DNA from: DATFNV01 sp963827935
Lineage (GTDB): Bacteria > Planctomycetota > Planctomycetia > Gemmatales > Gemmataceae
DNA length: 64,000 nt
Reading direction: 5' to 3'
Assembly (NCBI GenBank): GCA_963827935.1
Contig: CAWHCN010000009.1
Coordinates: 1 to 64,000 of the forward strand
Shown here: positions 54,201-62,420 of the stretch, one piece after another
How the letters are laid out: the number at the start of each line of letters is the position of its first letter
Numbering within the stretch: the first letter of the stretch is position 1
Translations under genes and position numbers: made by a program
Notes under the pieces: model-generated
What the model was told of the DNA's origin: nothing
Database searches by the model: none
Seen by the model: only the letters and a program-made list of their open reading frames with translations

Positions 54201-54717
54201 AGACGCGGGCAAACCACTCGGCCACCTGGCGGGCGTCGTCCCTGCGGTCCTTGAGGATGTAATCGCTGAATTCCGCGGCCGCACAGCCGCTCAGGCAGAT
54301 GATCCCTTCGTGGTGCGCCTCCAGCAATTCCTTGTCGATGCGCGGCTTGTAGTGGTACCCCTCCAGAAAGGCGAGCGACGACATCTTGATCAGGTTCTTG
54401 AACCCGGTGAGGTTCTTGGCCAGCAGCGTGAGGTGATGGTAGATGGCATCGTCGTTGTCGCCGGTCCGATTGCGGGCCTCGCGGTCGGTCCGCTTGCCGG
54501 GCGCGACATAGGCCTCGTAGCCGATAATCGGGTTCAGCCCGGCGTCCGTGCATTCGCGATAGAACTCGATGGCCCCGTACAGGTTGCCGTGGTCGGTGAT
54601 GGCCACGGCGTTCATGCCGAGACCCTTGACGTGCTGGACCAGCTCCGGCACGCGGCTGGCACCGTCGAGCAGGCTGTAATGGGTGTGGCAGTGCAGGTGA
54701 ACGAACGGCCTTGTCAT
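51202..54717 (-). CDS. dnaE: DNA polymerase III alpha subunit
   Basis: 1171 aa, intact, DnaE1 size. It is the replicative polymerase. The N-terminal PHP domain starts MTRPFVHLHCHTHYSLLDGA; metal-binding residues are visible in ITDHGNLYGAIEFY and LSGCAAAEFSDY. The polymerase active site includes GSACGALVSYVLKLSHVDPL and EAPDIDIDFCQEGRERV (catalytic Asp pair). Further conserved blocks are FGTMAAKAALKDVGRVL, QAGIHAAGVVIA, MDFLGLRTLTLLD and YQEQIMRILNRLG. The C-terminal part has an OB-fold region (EIVVGGMLSQVRFQQTKNAR). Its end touches the palindrome at 51163-51204. Confidence 0.95.
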   Translation of the reverse strand: MTRPFVHLHCHTHYSLLDGASRVPELVQHVKGLGMNAVAITDHGNLYGAIEFYRECTDAGLNPIIGYEAYVAPGKRTDREARNRTGDNDDAIYHHLTLLAKNLTGFKNLIKMSSLAFLEGYHYKPRIDKELLEAHHEGIICLSGCAAAEFSDYILKDRRDDARQVAEWFARVFGNDFYIEIQNNGLPIQKLCEEGARDIAQQLGLPLVATSDAHYLEQGDSLAHDVLLCINTGKLRSNPKRFKFDGDQFHVRGPEEMYRLFPDQEEAVKRTQEIADSIDIQLDFKKRHFPAFSPPAGKTEEQHLRELCEAGLLECYRGTPSQTARQRLEHELGVICRMGFASYFLIVWDFVRFARENGIPAGARGSACGALVSYVLKLSHVDPLEYDLLFERFLDPNRAEAPDIDIDFCQEGRERVIAYVKHKYGEQSVAQIATFGTMAAKAALKDVGRVLDVPLDRVNQLTSWVPKGLNVSIDDALKQSTEFRDAYDGDPLVHEMVDIAKRLEGTNRQAGIHAAGVVIANGPITDYVPVHRAVRKSEEGSRGGEPIVATQWVMGDLEKVGLLKMDFLGLRTLTLLDNCVKTIEQTRRQKIDLQNLPPDDPETYALLQKGNAKGLFQLESEGIRSLLIQMKPDSIRDIVAIMALYRPGPLQGGMVDSYVNCKHGREKPVYQHPVMEEILAETHGVMVYQEQIMRILNRLGDIELSSAYACIKAISKKKQDVIDQRYAEFVKGSQERGLSKSVIDDIWNKIVVFAGYGFNKSHSAAYAQLGYQTAYLKAHFTPEFMAALLSSEIEDGNKRDIMVEHIADARKLGVSVLPPDVNASGPEFTVVGNNILIGLTAIKGLGRGAADEIVRARKEGGAFKNLFDFCERIDGRLVPKAALEKLVKAGGLDRFGKRAPLLHALPRALQAASDLQRDRRVGQLSLFGTPDDGPAAEADVALPDIPEWSETEKLKNEKEALDFYISSHPLAQYESVLRRFSMRAVADLPTLPPGQEIVVGGMLSQVRFQQTKNARNGHSKYVRCNLEDMTGSMECVMWPDDLARQKDEPGNEQVCFVKGAIDPRSQNGKPLLLLTRFLSIEQAQRELTRVMLVTVRMNEHGPEHIDAIARALKRTPGSCPVLLDVRDPAGRWARLKLSDSFSINPLTVAAAELEEVLGAGTVKFSGPVNGR

Positions 54718-54843
54718 CGTCGCTTGTCCCCTATCCCTGGTGCAGGCGTCATGACTGGAGCAGGGGCCATTCTACGAGATGGGTGGAGTGTGGAAAACGT
54801 GGGAGCAACGGCCGGCCCCCAAGGGACCGTTGCGCCTCAGATC

Positions 54844-55191
54844 ATGTTGGCAGCCCCACCTCTGGTCAGGGATAGGCTCGTCACCGTCAAGTCGCGGGAG
54901 GTCCAGCGGGCCACGCAGGCCGAGATGCGCGGCGACCGCAAGGCCGCCGCCAAGCACTTCCTGGCCGCGGCGCACCGGGAGCTGGTTCTCGCCGACGATT
55001 ACGCCCAGGCCGGCCAGCCCGATCTGTCTCTGCGCAGTGCCGTCAGCGCCGCCTCCTGCTTGTGGAGTGCCGGCCACCCGGATCGGGCTCGACCCATCTT
55101 TGACGATCTGCTCCGGGCTCATCCCGCCCAGGCCGCTGCGATTCAGCCAGCGATCGACGAGCTGGAGCGGGAGTATCCGGTGGGAGGGTGA
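54844..55191 (+). CDS. small TPR-like helical protein
   Basis: 115 aa from ATG 54844 (MLAAPPLVRDRLVTVKSREV). Helical hairpins resemble TPR units: EMRGDRKAAAKHFLAAAHRE, LVLADDYAQAGQPDLSLRSA, SCLWSAGHPDRARPIFDDLL and AIQPAIDELEREYPVGG. No signal peptide is seen, so it is probably cytoplasmic. It is divergent from dnaE. The start is uncertain because the frame stays open upstream. Function unknown. Confidence 0.55.
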   Translation: MLAAPPLVRDRLVTVKSREVQRATQAEMRGDRKAAAKHFLAAAHRELVLADDYAQAGQPDLSLRSAVSAASCLWSAGHPDRARPIFDDLLRAHPAQAAAIQPAIDELEREYPVGG

Positions 55192-55335
55192 CGGGGAAAC
55201 CTGGAAGGGGGTGACCCGGGGCCCGACAAAGGTTCCTGGCGGCTTTGCTTTCTCTCTGCTGACTATCTGATTCAGCGACCGGCTGGATACAATGCTGGAA
55301 GAACTCCACCAGACCCTCGCCGCGCGAGCCTTGCC

Positions 55336-55584
55336 ATGAGCACGATTCCCGCCATTTATGAGAACGGCGTTTTCCGGCCGACCGTGCCGGTGGACCTGCC
55401 GGAGGGGACGGCGGTCCTCATCGAGCCGGTGCCGCCGCCTGGGGCCGCCGTGTCGATCGACGTCCGGGCCCTGGTTCCTCCCGGCACGGACGAAGGGCTG
55501 ATCCAGATCTACGAGGTGCTTGCCCGCCGCTTTGACAGCGGGCACCACGACACCGCCGAGCGTCACAACCAACACCAGCCATGA
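55336..55584 (+). CDS. DUF104-type antitoxin of a PIN toxin
   Basis: 82 aa. STIPAIYENGVFRPTVPVDL and PEGTAVLIEPV are typical of the DUF104 (AF2212-like) antitoxins, small beta-rich proteins paired with PIN nucleases. The C-terminal half is probably the toxin-binding tail. Its TGA overlaps the next ATG (ATGA, 55581-55584), so toxin translation is coupled. Confidence 0.8.
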   Translation: MSTIPAIYENGVFRPTVPVDLPEGTAVLIEPVPPPGAAVSIDVRALVPPGTDEGLIQIYEVLARRFDSGHHDTAERHNQHQP

Positions 55585-56161
55585 CTCCGGTCTTCCTGGA
55601 TACGGTCGGCCTGCTCGCCGTCTGGGACACGGCCGATCAGTGGCATCCCGCTGCCGCCCCGGTCTTTCTGCAGCTGGTGGCGTCCGGCGCCCGCTCGTCA
55701 CCACCCCGCTGGTGCTATACGAATGCGGCAACGCAGCGGCCCGCCGTTCCTATCGGACTGCCGTGGACGACTTGCGCGTTTTGTTGACCGCCAAAGGTGG
55801 ACTCCTCGAACCGACAGCTGATGATCTTGACACAGCGTGGGCCGACTACCGTGCGGGCCACACCACGTCGGCCGGGATCGTCGATTGCATCTCCTTCGCC
55901 GTCCTGCGCCGCCTGGGCCTGGCGGACGTGTTCACAAACGACCGCCACTATCAGGCCGCCGGGTTCACCATTCTGTTCCAACGCTCTGGTGCAGCCAGGC
56001 GGGAACGCGAAACTGACCCATCTATCTTGATGGGCGTGGACCTGAAGGAGGACGCCTCGCGTCGCTCGCATTGGACGGAAGGCGGCGAGTTATTTCGGCG
56101 CCAGCTGGCAGCAGCTGCGGGAAGGCGGCCCGCGACGGCGAAGTCGGCCGCGCCAGCCTGA
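55581..56161 (+). CDS. PIN-domain toxin (VapC-like), one frameshift
   Basis: ~193 aa as read. MTPVFLDTVGLLAVWDTADQ holds the first acidic residue (D7) of a PIN nuclease. A shift near 55695 leads to LVTTPLVLYECGNAAARRSY (Glu), TSAGIVDCISFAVLRRLGLA (Asp) and DVFTNDRHYQAAGFTILF (Asp), the full acidic set of PIN RNases. PIN proteins usually end at GFTxLF; here the frame runs ~50 residues further, so the original stop may be lost. It pairs with the antitoxin upstream and opens the defence-like segment. Confidence 0.75.
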
Positions 56162-56597
56162 TGCGGGGATGATTACGCCGCAAGTGGATGGTGGCAAATG
56201 GGATAGATGGAGTGTCACCGATTTTCCCTCCGCCGGCTCGACTCCCCAGCCGGCCTGGCCCTGGGCCTCCGCCAGCGAGTTCAGCGACCGCCTTGCCGAA
56301 GCAAGCTCGGTCGCTACCCGGTGAACGGTCAGCGGCATCATTCAGACGCGCAAAGACATACTGTCTTTGCGGGTCCTGACACCTTTGTTTCTCCAGACTG
56401 CGCAAAGACATACTGTCTTTGCGGGTCCTGACACCTTTGTTTCTCTCTACAGGCGTTGAAGTCGAATTGACGAAGCGGGCGGTCTGAGGCAGGAACGCTG
56501 GTAAAGCGACGCCCGACCTCCCGACGCTTTTTCAGCCCCTCGCTGTCATTCCCGTGAGCATTAGGCGTCGGGACCCTCTTGCAAAAGGGTCCTGACA
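56162..56597. other. non-coding stretch before the group II intron
   Basis: No gene is supported. It holds the tandem hairpin repeat (56349-56445) and a hairpin at 56571-56592 (GGACCCT / AGGGTCC, loop CTTGCAAA). Confidence 0.5.
56349..56445. repeat. tandem 45-bp unit with hairpin
   Basis: Two identical units (56349-56393, 56401-56445) contain GCAAAGACA-TAC-TGTCTTTGC hairpins followed by GGGTCCTGACACC. The string GGGTCCTGACA recurs at 56587 just before the intron. Confidence 0.8.
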
Positions 56598-57341
56598 TTG
56601 CGCCAAGAAGCTCGGGAAAGGGGGATCGGATGTAGCGATACGCCTGTGAAACCTTTCATCGGAACCCTGTGGGTAACCAATCCCACCCGGTAGAGCCTGG
56701 CCAGCAACCGGAAGCGAGTCTTGCGTCGGCGGCACCGTAAGGGCGATGACGAAGCGTAGATAGCCAGTGCTGACGCCGTGCTATTGAGCCCCGAGATACC
56801 TACCCGCGGCGAGCCTTCGGTTTTGTCAGCCCGGGGGCCGCGCCGGCCACCACTGGGGCCTTTTGGTGTGTCCGGTCCCGCCGGGGTCGAAGAACATGGC
56901 ATAGGCACAGCAGGGTTCCCCGGGAACTTGGGAGGCCCTGAGGCTCCATCTCGACACACTGGCGTGGGGCTGCCAGTTGTAAAGCTCCTGGCCGCAGGTC
57001 GGCGTCGGGCCTGAGCGGAGATACGAAGACAGGCGCACGGGGTGGTATCGCCAAGCGAAGCACAAACGAAGCGCGGCGAGACGGTCCTCAGGGAGTCGGA
57101 GTGCCTCATAGTAGCGCTGGGGGTAGGGGAACCTGTGCGCCGGGGACCCTGCCGAGCGAAGGGGGCACCTCACCGCGGAATTGTCGGTGGGCGACAGGTC
57201 GGGGACTCTGAGCCCCGGGTGCTGTACACGTAACGCCGGCAAGTAGCAGAGCGCACGTGAGCCCGCGATGGGACGAGCCGGATGCCTGAGTTGGGCACGT
57301 CCGGATCTGTGGGAGCCTCGGGGGGTAACCCCCGAGGCGAC
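56598..57341 (+). mobile_element. group II intron with deleted reverse-transcriptase gene
   Basis: About 744 bp. Domain V is recognisable at 57275-57308: GAGCCGGATGCC...GGGCACGTCCGGATCT, 34 nt with the AGC triad and the usual internal bulge. Domain VI is the hairpin GCCTCGGGGG/CCCCCGAGGC (57315-57338). The upstream ~450 bp carries domain I-III-like sequence, and 57042-57233 encodes the first residues of the intron protein. The catalytic RT part is absent, so the ribozyme would need a helper in trans. The 5' end is inferred at TTGCGCC (GUGYG-like), five bases after a hairpin. Confidence 0.7.
57042..57233 (+). pseudogene. group II intron reverse transcriptase, N-terminal fragment
   Basis: 63 aa. 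The stretch LRESECLIVALGVGEP, followed by RRGPCRAKGAPH, resembles the N-terminal leader of intron-encoded proteins (RESExPIVPxKxGN...KG) that precedes RT block 0. The RT, X and En domains are missing, so the gene was lost by an internal deletion ending before domain V. Confidence 0.5.
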
Positions 57342-57381
57342 CCGGCCCTTTGTTTTTCTTTGTTTTTTCGCGGTAGCGGCA

Positions 57382-60300
57382 TCAGTTACAGGTAGGACCG
57401 TAGGTCTTCGACTTGCGCCAGAGCGCTCCGGCATCGAGGTGCTGGAATTCGCCAAGCGAAAGTTCGTCTAATGTGCGGATCAGTATCGTTACGTTCTTGA
57501 CAAGCTGTGTTGGAGGAATGCCGCTTTGGAAGCAGGGGATCGCGAGTTCCAAAGCTCGCCGCAGATCCGCCGCCGCTGCAGTCCACTGTCCCACACGCAA
57601 CAGCAGATGGAAGCGATTCCTCAACCCGTGGACCAGATGCGACACCAGATGTGCCATGCCCGCACTCACCTGTCGCTCTAACAACTTGATCCCTTGGGCG
57701 TGACACCCGCAAGCCTCTTCAAGCCCGCCCAAATCCTCAAGTGCGATGGCCTTGTTCATGAGTGCGGTGGCGAGGGAGTCGGCCAGCTCTCGCCGATCCT
57801 CGTGCTCAACAAGGTAGCGAAGGTCGGAGATGGCTTCATCATACGCCTTCACCGCTTCGGCAGACCGCCCCAATCTCCCCAGCGCAAGTCCCTTGTTGAC
57901 GAGAGCAGTCGCGAGGCGGTCAATTAAGTCATTGCGACCATTCTGCTGTATGAGGCGGCGACGTATCGCAATCGCCTCATCGTAGGCGCCTATCGCCGTA
58001 TCTCCTAGCCCCCATCTGCCCAGCATGGTATCTGCCTTGGTTACGAGCGCTGCGGCAAGATTATCCGCCAGTTCGAGCTGGTAATTGTCCTCAACGAGCC
58101 TCGCGCATGATGGCAATGGCCTCATTCACGGCCTCGTCTGCCTCCTCGCGCCTCCCCAGTTCCTGCACTACGCTTGCTCTGAGCAGCAGCGCGCGAGCAA
58201 GTCCGGCGGCAGACTCGTTGCGGCCTTCTTCCTCAACCAGGCGACGTAGGATGCCGATGGCCTCGTCACACCACGGTTGCACATCGACTGCCTTCCAACC
58301 CAGCGTTTGCATGGCAATCGCTTTACTGACAAGAGCGCCGGCCAGGTTGTGGGCCAACTCGCGGCGGCCTTCCTCCTCGACCATGTAGCGTAGATCGAAG
58401 GTGACTTCATCGTAGCTTGCTACAACGCCCGCCAGGTGGCCCAGGCTTTGCATGGCGTTCGCTTTGCCCAGCAGAGCGATGGCCAGATGACTGCGCAATT
58501 CTCCGCGCATTTCGCGCTCTACCAGGCGCCGGAAGATCACTTCCGTTATCCCGTACAGCTCAACCGCGAGGTGATGGCGCGCCTGTTTTTTAGCGGTGTC
58601 GGCTGCCCCCCAGCACCCTTTTGCGTACTGCTCATCGCTCAGGAGCCGGTCCTCCTCATCCGGACGTTCTGCGAGGTGCAAGTGTGCCGGCACGAAGCGC
58701 AGGGCATATAGCCCGGCCTCGTCCCACGGGTCAATCGCCTCCCAGCGGCCGCCGTGCGCAGCTAGGGCGGCATCGGCAATCGCCCCGTGCGCCTGCCGGT
58801 AGCGCCGGCCGTACTCCTCGCTCTCGGCCACGAAGCGCACGAACGCCTCGTGGGCCATCTCCGTAGCGGTTGTCCCCCTCGCGGTTCAGGCTCTCGTGCC
58901 AGCGCCGCACCCGATGCACGCGCAGGAAATCGCGCAGGTCGATCAGCGCGAAGCGCAGCCGGTCGCCGGGCACGCCCCACTGACACAGCTGCTCCAGCGT
59001 TACCGGCGCCCGCGCCGTCGCCAGCAGCAGCAACGCCGGCAGGTAGACGCTCTCGTACAACTCCGCCCCGACCCGCTCGCGCAGCCGCTCCAGGTAGGCG
59101 GGATAGAACTCCTTCCCCTCGGGCAGGGCGGCCGTGTCGGTGAAGGCGCCGGCCGCCAGGGCGCGCGCCAGGTGATAGGCGTAGAGGAACACGCCGCCCG
59201 AGCGCCGCAGCACTTCCTCGACGTGGTGGGTCGCCCGGAACGGCTCCGGCAGGTGGGCAGCCAGGTACGCCCGCAGCAGCGCCTCGTTCGGCGGGGCGTC
59301 GGGGCGGACGTCAAGCGCGACGAAGCGATCCTCCCCCGCCACGGCGCGGAGCCGGTCGAGCCGCTCGCGGATGCTGGGGCGCATCTCGGGACGGCTGGTC
59401 AGCACGACGAAGCACCCCTCCGGCAGCTTCCCGGCGGCCGGCAGCAGGTCGAGGATGGTCGCCGCGTTCACCGGCGAGGTGTCGTCCGGCTCGGCCAGCT
59501 CGTCCACGGCGTCGATCACGAGCACCAGCGCGTCCAGACGGTTCGCCTTCATCAGCGTCGTCAGGTAGCCGGCGAACTGCTCCTGCAATTCCGCGACGGA
59601 GCCGACGGCGACCTGCGGCTGCACGGTGCGGGCGCGGCAGGCGCTCGCAGGCGGTGGCGTGCAATTCGCCGACGAACGTCTGGTAGTTGGCCCGCGCCCC
59701 CGGCAGGATGTGGTAGGCCAGCACCGGCACGCCGTGCTCGGCCGACTCCTTCTCCAGGCCGCAGACGAGGTACGTCTTGCCGACGCCCGCGGGGCCGGCA
59801 ACGTGGACGTAGCCGCCCGGCCCTTCCGCCACCTTCTGCCACAGTGCGTCGAGCAGGTAGGCGGGGCGCAGGTACTCCGTCTCGAAGTCGGCGAAAGTTA
59901 GCGCACCCCCTCGACCACTTCTTCAACATCCCAGGCCGTGCGCTGCCACTCGAAGCCCGCGGGCAGCAGGCCGGCCAGGCGCCGCGCCTCGGACCAGTCC
60001 TTGTGATCGCCGGGATGACCGCGCAGGTACTCCACGAAGTGCGTGCGGTGCCGGTCGCGCTCGCGATCGTAGCGGTGGCGGTCGAAGAAGAAGGCCGCCG
60101 GCTCGCCGCACACCTCGCAGCGCTGCACCGTCAGCAGCGGCCCGAAGTCCAGCTCGGCCCGGCCGGGGTGGTCCTGCGGCACCAGGCGCATCGGCAGCGG
60201 CTCGCCCCACGGCTTGTGCTCGTGCCGCTCGCCGGCTGTCGCGGTCAGCGGGGCCTCACAGCCGGTCCAATCGACGCACTCGCCGCCGGGGGTTAGGCCG

Positions 60301-60899
60301 ATCAGTGCGCACCCCGCCAGGACCGGCCGCAGCGCTTCGTACAAGCGCACCAGGTCGGGCAGGCGTTTCAGCGTCTCCTCGGCGTAGTAGCGGCGCTCTT
60401 CCTTGAAGACGCCGTGGCCGAAAACGCGGTTGCGCCAGGCGACGAAGCTCTTGTCGCTGCCGTCGATAGAGGCGTTGAGCGCTGTCGGGCTCGGCTTCTT
60501 GCGGGCGCCGGCCTGGAAGAAGACGCCGAACAATTCGGGTAGGCGGCGGCCGGAGGCATCGAGGCGGCCGTCGCGGGCCAGCGGCCCCAGCGGCGCGAGG
60601 GCCATTCCCAGCAGCGTGTGCCAATCGCCGAGTGACAACCCCTGCGGCTTGAGGAGTAGCGCGGCCAGCGCCGCCGCCTCGTCCTGTGGCGGCTGAGCCT
60701 GGAGGAAGTCGGCGACGGCGACGCAGGCGGTGAACTTCACGGCACACTCGAAGGCGTCACGCAGCGCCCAGGCCGCGCCGATCGGCTCGTCGCGCTCGAT
60801 CTGCGCTTCGAGGCGGGCGCAGGTCAGCGCCAGCGGGAAGGGGAACTCGGCACGGACGAAGGCCGGCAGGGCGCGCTCGGCGGGTGACGGGAAGAACAT
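57382..60899 (-). CDS. STAND NTPase: possible HEPN domain, zinc finger, NACHT-like ATPase and TPR repeats; several frameshifts
   Basis: ~1170 aa reconstructed; ATG 60899 follows GAGGGA. Residues 1-~335 (59898-60899) are helical with RNRVFGH, matching the R-N-x4-H form of HEPN RNases, and a CEVCGEPAAFFFDRH zinc-finger-like motif. After a shift at a G run (~59905) comes the NTPase: VAGPAGVGKTY (P-loop), LVLVIDAVDELAEPDD (Walker B), FVVLTSRPE (sensor), typical of STAND/NACHT. Shifts near 59620 and 58850 lead to ~6 TPR units of ~50 aa (EAIGILRRLVEEEGR, ELADNLAAALVTKA). STAND proteins with an N-terminal effector and C-terminal sensor act as switches, several in phage defence. If not one gene, the N-terminal domain is a separate 335-aa protein. 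Confidence 0.6.
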
Positions 60900-61074
60900 C
60901 AGCACTCCCTCGACCGAGAGGCGAAGCGAACTCTGGCTCGGGCTCTAATCCCCATCATAGGAAGGGAAAAAGGGACAGGAAGGGAAAAAGGGACATTCAT
61001 CATTCGCGCCCGGGAGAGAGAGGGTGCCGGAAACGTGCCAGGAAGATTATTGAAGAGTGTCCCGAGTTTCTACT

Positions 61075-62095
61075 CTATAGGGCCAGGTCTTCCGCCGAGG
61101 CAATGTGCAACACCTGAACCGCTGCCGCTGTGAGGCGCTCCACATCATTGGCATGGTCGATGCGCTGGAGGACCGTCTCGGGCACCGTGCCGAAGCGATG
61201 GCTCAGCAATTGCCGTAATAGCCGCCGGGCAACTTCCACTTGCCCCTTGGTCCGCCCTTCTTCCCAGATCGATTCCGCGATGGTTTGTCCCATGAGTCCA
61301 ATCTCCTTCTGACGATTGACATCCGCCTGTGCCGCTTCGGCTGCGGCCAGGAGCGTCGCCCGCTCCTCCCGGGGCCGGCGCCAGAGCCCCCACGAGAGAA
61401 TGATCCGCATCAGGTCGTACCAGCGCACGTGATCCTGACCGGCCAGTTCTTGCAGGCGGCGCATGGCCTCGACGTAGACACGCTCGAAGGCCGGCCCTGG
61501 TTCCCCCCGCGCGCAGCACCGCCAGCGTTTCCTGCCAGGCGTCGCCGCTGTCCAGCAACCCATCGGCGCTGTGCTGGGACAATTCCCAGAAGAGCGGGCT
61601 CCACTGCGGCACGAAGCCGTGGAACTCGGCCGGCTCGCCCAGCAGGTCGTGCAGGGTACGATTATTCTGCCACGGCCCCGCCCCTGTGTACAAGACCAGC
61701 GGCAGCACCGGACTGAGGCGTAGCGGTCCCTTCGGTGCCGGCCGTTGCTCCCAGGCTTTCCACTGCCGCTCCCAGTAGAGCACGATGAAGTACAGGAGGC
61801 GGAGCGGCATGGCTGGGTCTTCGGCGCTCTGGTGCTCCAGGAGGACATAGACCAGCGCCCACAGTTCCTGCTCGCCCAGGCGGTAGGGCACCTCGAAGGG
61901 CAGGTCGGCCTCGCGGCGGCGCCAGTCGTCCAGCGGAAACTCGCGGTCGAGCAGGCGCGAGCGGTCGCAATCGAAGCCGTCGGCAAGGGCGGGCACCACC
62001 TGGCGCAGGAAGGCGCGCAGGTTGGCCGGGTGGCACAGCGCCTGGCGGACGACGCGGTCGGGCAAGTCACGCGGCGGTTCGTTGCCCGGTTGCAT
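61075..62095 (-). CDS. Rpn/transposase_31-family PD-(D/E)XK nuclease, one frameshift
   Basis: ~339 aa. ATG 62095 begins MQPGNEPPRDLPDRVVRQAL. The nuclease core is visible as READLPFEVPYRLGEQELWA and LVYVLLEHQSAEDPAMPLRL, giving the acidic residues and Gln of the Rpn (YhgA-like) family, followed by PVLPLVLYTGAGPW. A shift near 61515 at a C run joins the N-terminal half to ERVYVEAMRRLQELAGQDHV, SIWEEGRTKGQVEVARRLLR and RFGTVPETVLQRID, the usual C-terminal helices. Rpn proteins promote DNA breaks and recombination and are often transposase-like. It is the upstream neighbour of the STAND gene on the same strand. Confidence 0.75.
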
Positions 62096-62420
62096 GGCGG
62101 TGATCCTCTGGTCAGCATCCTATCCCGCGAGTGCTGAGGCGGACAAAAGGCCAGCGTGATTTCCGCAAAATCCCGCTCTCCCTCGTCCGCCTTCGCCCTA
62201 GCGCCCGCCCCTCACCTGCGCAAACAGGGCCTGCCCACCCGCCATCGTCCCCAGCCTTTGCTTTCAATGAACAAGGCCCCGCTACCCGGGCGAGAGGTGT
62301 CGTGCTCGGGCAGCGATCTTACGGTGTGCGCGTATTTTCGACGCCACCGCCCCAAGCGGCTCGGCTTGAGATCGACCTCGCCTACTTCCCCGACGTCGTC
62401 TGTTGCCCCGCCGACCCTGC

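Noticed and set aside
53728..54780. Long open frame antisense to dnaE running into the small TPR gene
   Set aside because: The dnaE motifs are unambiguous. Only the part from 54844 looks like protein.
56090..56341. 83-aa minus-strand frame beginning MMPLTVHRVATELASARRSL
   Set aside because: No ribosome site, no recognised family, and it overlaps the end of the PIN gene on the other strand.
60955..61005. Repeated GGGAAAAAGGGACA strings near the STAND gene start
   Set aside because: Too short and purine-rich to assign; noted only as similar to sequence near RAYT elements, without support for an element here.
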